23,004 bases of DNA from Chloroflexota bacterium. GTDB lineage: Bacteria; Chloroflexota; Anaerolineae; CG2-30-64-16. This document shows, one piece after another, positions 21,848 to 23,004 of this stretch (the stretch's first letter is position 1; each line of letters starts with the position of its first letter). Position numbers and translations under genes: made by a program. The notes under the pieces were generated by a model. It did no database searches. It had not been told where the DNA came from and saw only the letters and a list, made by a program, of their open reading frames with translations. The stretch is taken from contig JAKPQT010000120.1 in NCBI GenBank assembly GCA_029555885.1, positions 1-23,004 on the forward strand. Reading direction: 5' to 3'.

Positions 21848-21883
21848 CCGCTATGGATGCGTGTGAGTGCAGGGCATGTAACC

Positions 21884-21907
21884 GGCTGAAGCCTCGACTC
21901 CCAGTCG
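21884..21907. repeat. Two small adjacent hairpins upstream of the VanZ-like gene
   Basis: GGCTGAAGCC (21884-21893) and CGACTCCCAGTCG (21895-21907) are adjacent small stem-loops of 4 and 5 bp in the 73-bp gap after the threonine-synthase-like gene. No clear Shine-Dalgarno precedes the next ATG at 21921. Confidence 0.4.
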
Positions 21908-21920
21908 CTTCTGTCCGCAG

Positions 21921-22433
21921 ATGAAACGTTTTCCAAGACGCGGCGCCTGGCTGCGCGGGCTGGCATGGGCTACGGCCCTGCTGGTGGCAGCCTGGATTCT
22001 GAGCATGACGCTCGTAGAGCGCGGACAACCGGGCAGCATCAACCTGGTGCCGTTCAGCCGCAAGCTGCCCGCGCTGGCGTGTCTGCTCGGCGGGTGCGAG
22101 TTCCGCAGCGAGCGCAATTCTGCGGCCGCGTTCCTGTTCGTGGATTTTCTGGGCAACATCGCGGTGTTCGTGCCGCTCGGCGCGGCGCTGGCCGTCGCCA
22201 CGTTCCCGCGGCGGGTGCGCGGGCAGCGCGAGCGGCATTTCGGTGGGCGCTGGTGGGGCCGGGTGACGCTGATTGGCTTCCTGCTCAGCCTGAGCATCGA
22301 GGTGATCCAGCTTTTCCTGGCATCACGCGCTACGGATATCGATGATGTGATTCTGAACACGCTGGGCACGCTGCTGGGGGCCGCCATTCTCGTATTACTC
22401 GTTTCTCATTTCTCGTTAGCGAGGAGCACATGA
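21921..22433 (+). CDS. VanZ-like membrane protein
   Basis: This 170-residue integral membrane protein has the VanZ-like pattern: an N-terminal transmembrane helix, NLVPF, FLGNIAVFVPLGAAL, then IEVIQLFLASRATDIDDVIL and NTLGTLLGA. About four membrane helices are visible. The VanZ family includes a teicoplanin-resistance factor of poorly understood mechanism, and most relatives have no known role. It is oddly placed between two PLP enzymes. Its TGA overlaps the next ATG (22430-22433), so translation is probably coupled. The C-terminal residues VSHFSLARST come partly from a TTACTCGTT-type word related to the 20534 repeat. The ATG at 21921 has no good ribosome binding site. Confidence 0.85.
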   Translation: MKRFPRRGAWLRGLAWATALLVAAWILSMTLVERGQPGSINLVPFSRKLPALACLLGGCEFRSERNSAAAFLFVDFLGNIAVFVPLGAALAVATFPRRVRGQRERHFGGRWWGRVTLIGFLLSLSIEVIQLFLASRATDIDDVILNTLGTLLGAAILVLLVSHFSLARST

Positions 22434-23004
22434 TTGATCTGACCGTCCACTCCGATCGTCTCGCACGCGCAGTGCAACGCGCACGCGAGCGTAACATCAT
22501 CATCCCGACCTTCGCCCAGATGCGGAATCCGGCGCTGATTCCCGACCGCATCAAGGCGGAGCTGCGCAGCATCGGCCTGTGGGATGTCAACCCGCGCAAC
22601 CTCTTTCGCATCACCTGGAAGAACGAGCCGGTCGCGCATGGCGGTGGCTTCGGCCCAGCAAACTATCTGGAGCTCCCGAAGGCACTGACCGGTGTAGACG
22701 CGCGTATCCTTGTCCTCGTCGGCAAATGGTTCCCCACCGGCGCGCACAAGGTCGGCGCGGCGTTCGGCTGCCTCGTCCCGCGGCTGGTCACGGGTCAGTT
22801 CGACCCGACGACGCAGAAGGCCGTCTGGCCCTCCACCGGCAACTACTGCCGCGGGGGCGCGTACGATTCCGCGCTGCTCGGCTGTGAGTCCATTGCCATC
22901 CTGCCGGAAGGCATCAGCCGCGAGCGGTTCGAGTGGCTGTCGCAGATTGCAGGCGAGGTCATTGCGACGCCGGGCAGCGAGAGCAACGTCAAGGAAATCT
23001 TCGA
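22430..23004 (+). CDS. PLP-dependent fold-type-II enzyme, N-terminal part (cut by window end)
   Basis: An open frame of 191 codons runs off the right edge. It starts MIDLTVHSDRLARAV and contains GKWFPTGAHKVGAAFGCL, whose Lys is the likely PLP Schiff-base residue, and PSTGNYCRGGAYDSALLG, the phosphate/substrate loop comparable to SGNxG in cysteine synthase and tryptophan synthase beta. This group is usually annotated only as a pyridoxal-phosphate-dependent protein or beta subunit. GAGGAG at 22421-22426 is the ribosome binding site, and the start overlaps the VanZ-like stop. Its position in the gene train makes it a candidate lyase for a diamino or ureido amino acid, but no substrate can be read from the sequence. 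Confidence 0.85.
   Translation, partial: MIDLTVHSDRLARAVQRARERNIIIPTFAQMRNPALIPDRIKAELRSIGLWDVNPRNLFRITWKNEPVAHGGGFGPANYLELPKALTGVDARILVLVGKWFPTGAHKVGAAFGCLVPRLVTGQFDPTTQKAVWPSTGNYCRGGAYDSALLGCESIAILPEGISRERFEWLSQIAGEVIATPGSESNVKEIF

Overview
The window is a GC-rich stretch of bacterial chromosome, nearly all coding. Seventeen of its eighteen protein genes lie on the plus strand. The best guess at the host is an anaerobic or facultative member of the Chloroflexota (Anaerolineae/Caldilineae type). This rests on the Ala/Pro/Thr-rich linker after the lipoprotein signal, the single-chain pyruvate:ferredoxin oxidoreductase, and the abundant word-type palindromes between genes. It is an inference from style, since there is no rRNA or tRNA in the window.

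Layout. Positions 1-113 are the tail of a gene that looks like adenine deaminase. Positions 278-6255 form a four-gene nucleoside-type ABC importer: a lipoprotein with two fused BMP domains, a double ATPase and two permeases, closed by a good intrinsic terminator at 6351-6381. Positions 6533-11139 encode pyruvate:ferredoxin oxidoreductase and a dihydroorotate-dehydrogenase-like flavoprotein. A lone minus-strand gene with a YbjN-like C-terminal domain (11311-12270) converges on them. A clear -10 promoter element at 12392-12400 then opens a second gene train: three subunits of a xanthine-dehydrogenase-family molybdenum hydroxylase (12450-16240), a GntR/UTRA repressor with its own promoter and candidate operators (16403-17155), a YgeY-like M20 hydrolase, a YgeW-like carbamoyltransferase, a carbamate kinase, a threonine-synthase-like PLP enzyme, a VanZ-like membrane protein and a second fold-type-II PLP enzyme cut by the window edge.

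How it fits together. Import of nucleosides or bases, adenine deamination, molybdenum hydroxylation of purines, ureido-group hydrolysis (YgeY-like), carbamoyl transfer (YgeW-like), ATP formation from carbamoyl phosphate (carbamate kinase), a PLP lyase step and pyruvate oxidation (PFOR) make a coherent route from purines to pyruvate, acetyl-CoA, ammonia, CO2 and ATP. It resembles the E. coli ygeWXY-yqeA-xdhD neighbourhood and related anaerobic purine/uric acid clusters, but the order differs. No YgeX, HyuA, SsnA or YgfK is visible here; they may lie outside the window. Two PLP enzymes occupy the place where YgeX would be expected.

The most unusual structural feature is that every gap longer than about 20 bp between consecutive same-strand genes from 2491 to 21920 carries an inverted repeat or hairpin, apart from the terminator region. 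Most lie on or within about 14 nt of the upstream stop codon, and they belong to several unrelated sequence families. One family occurs twice, in opposite orientations, 17 kb apart.
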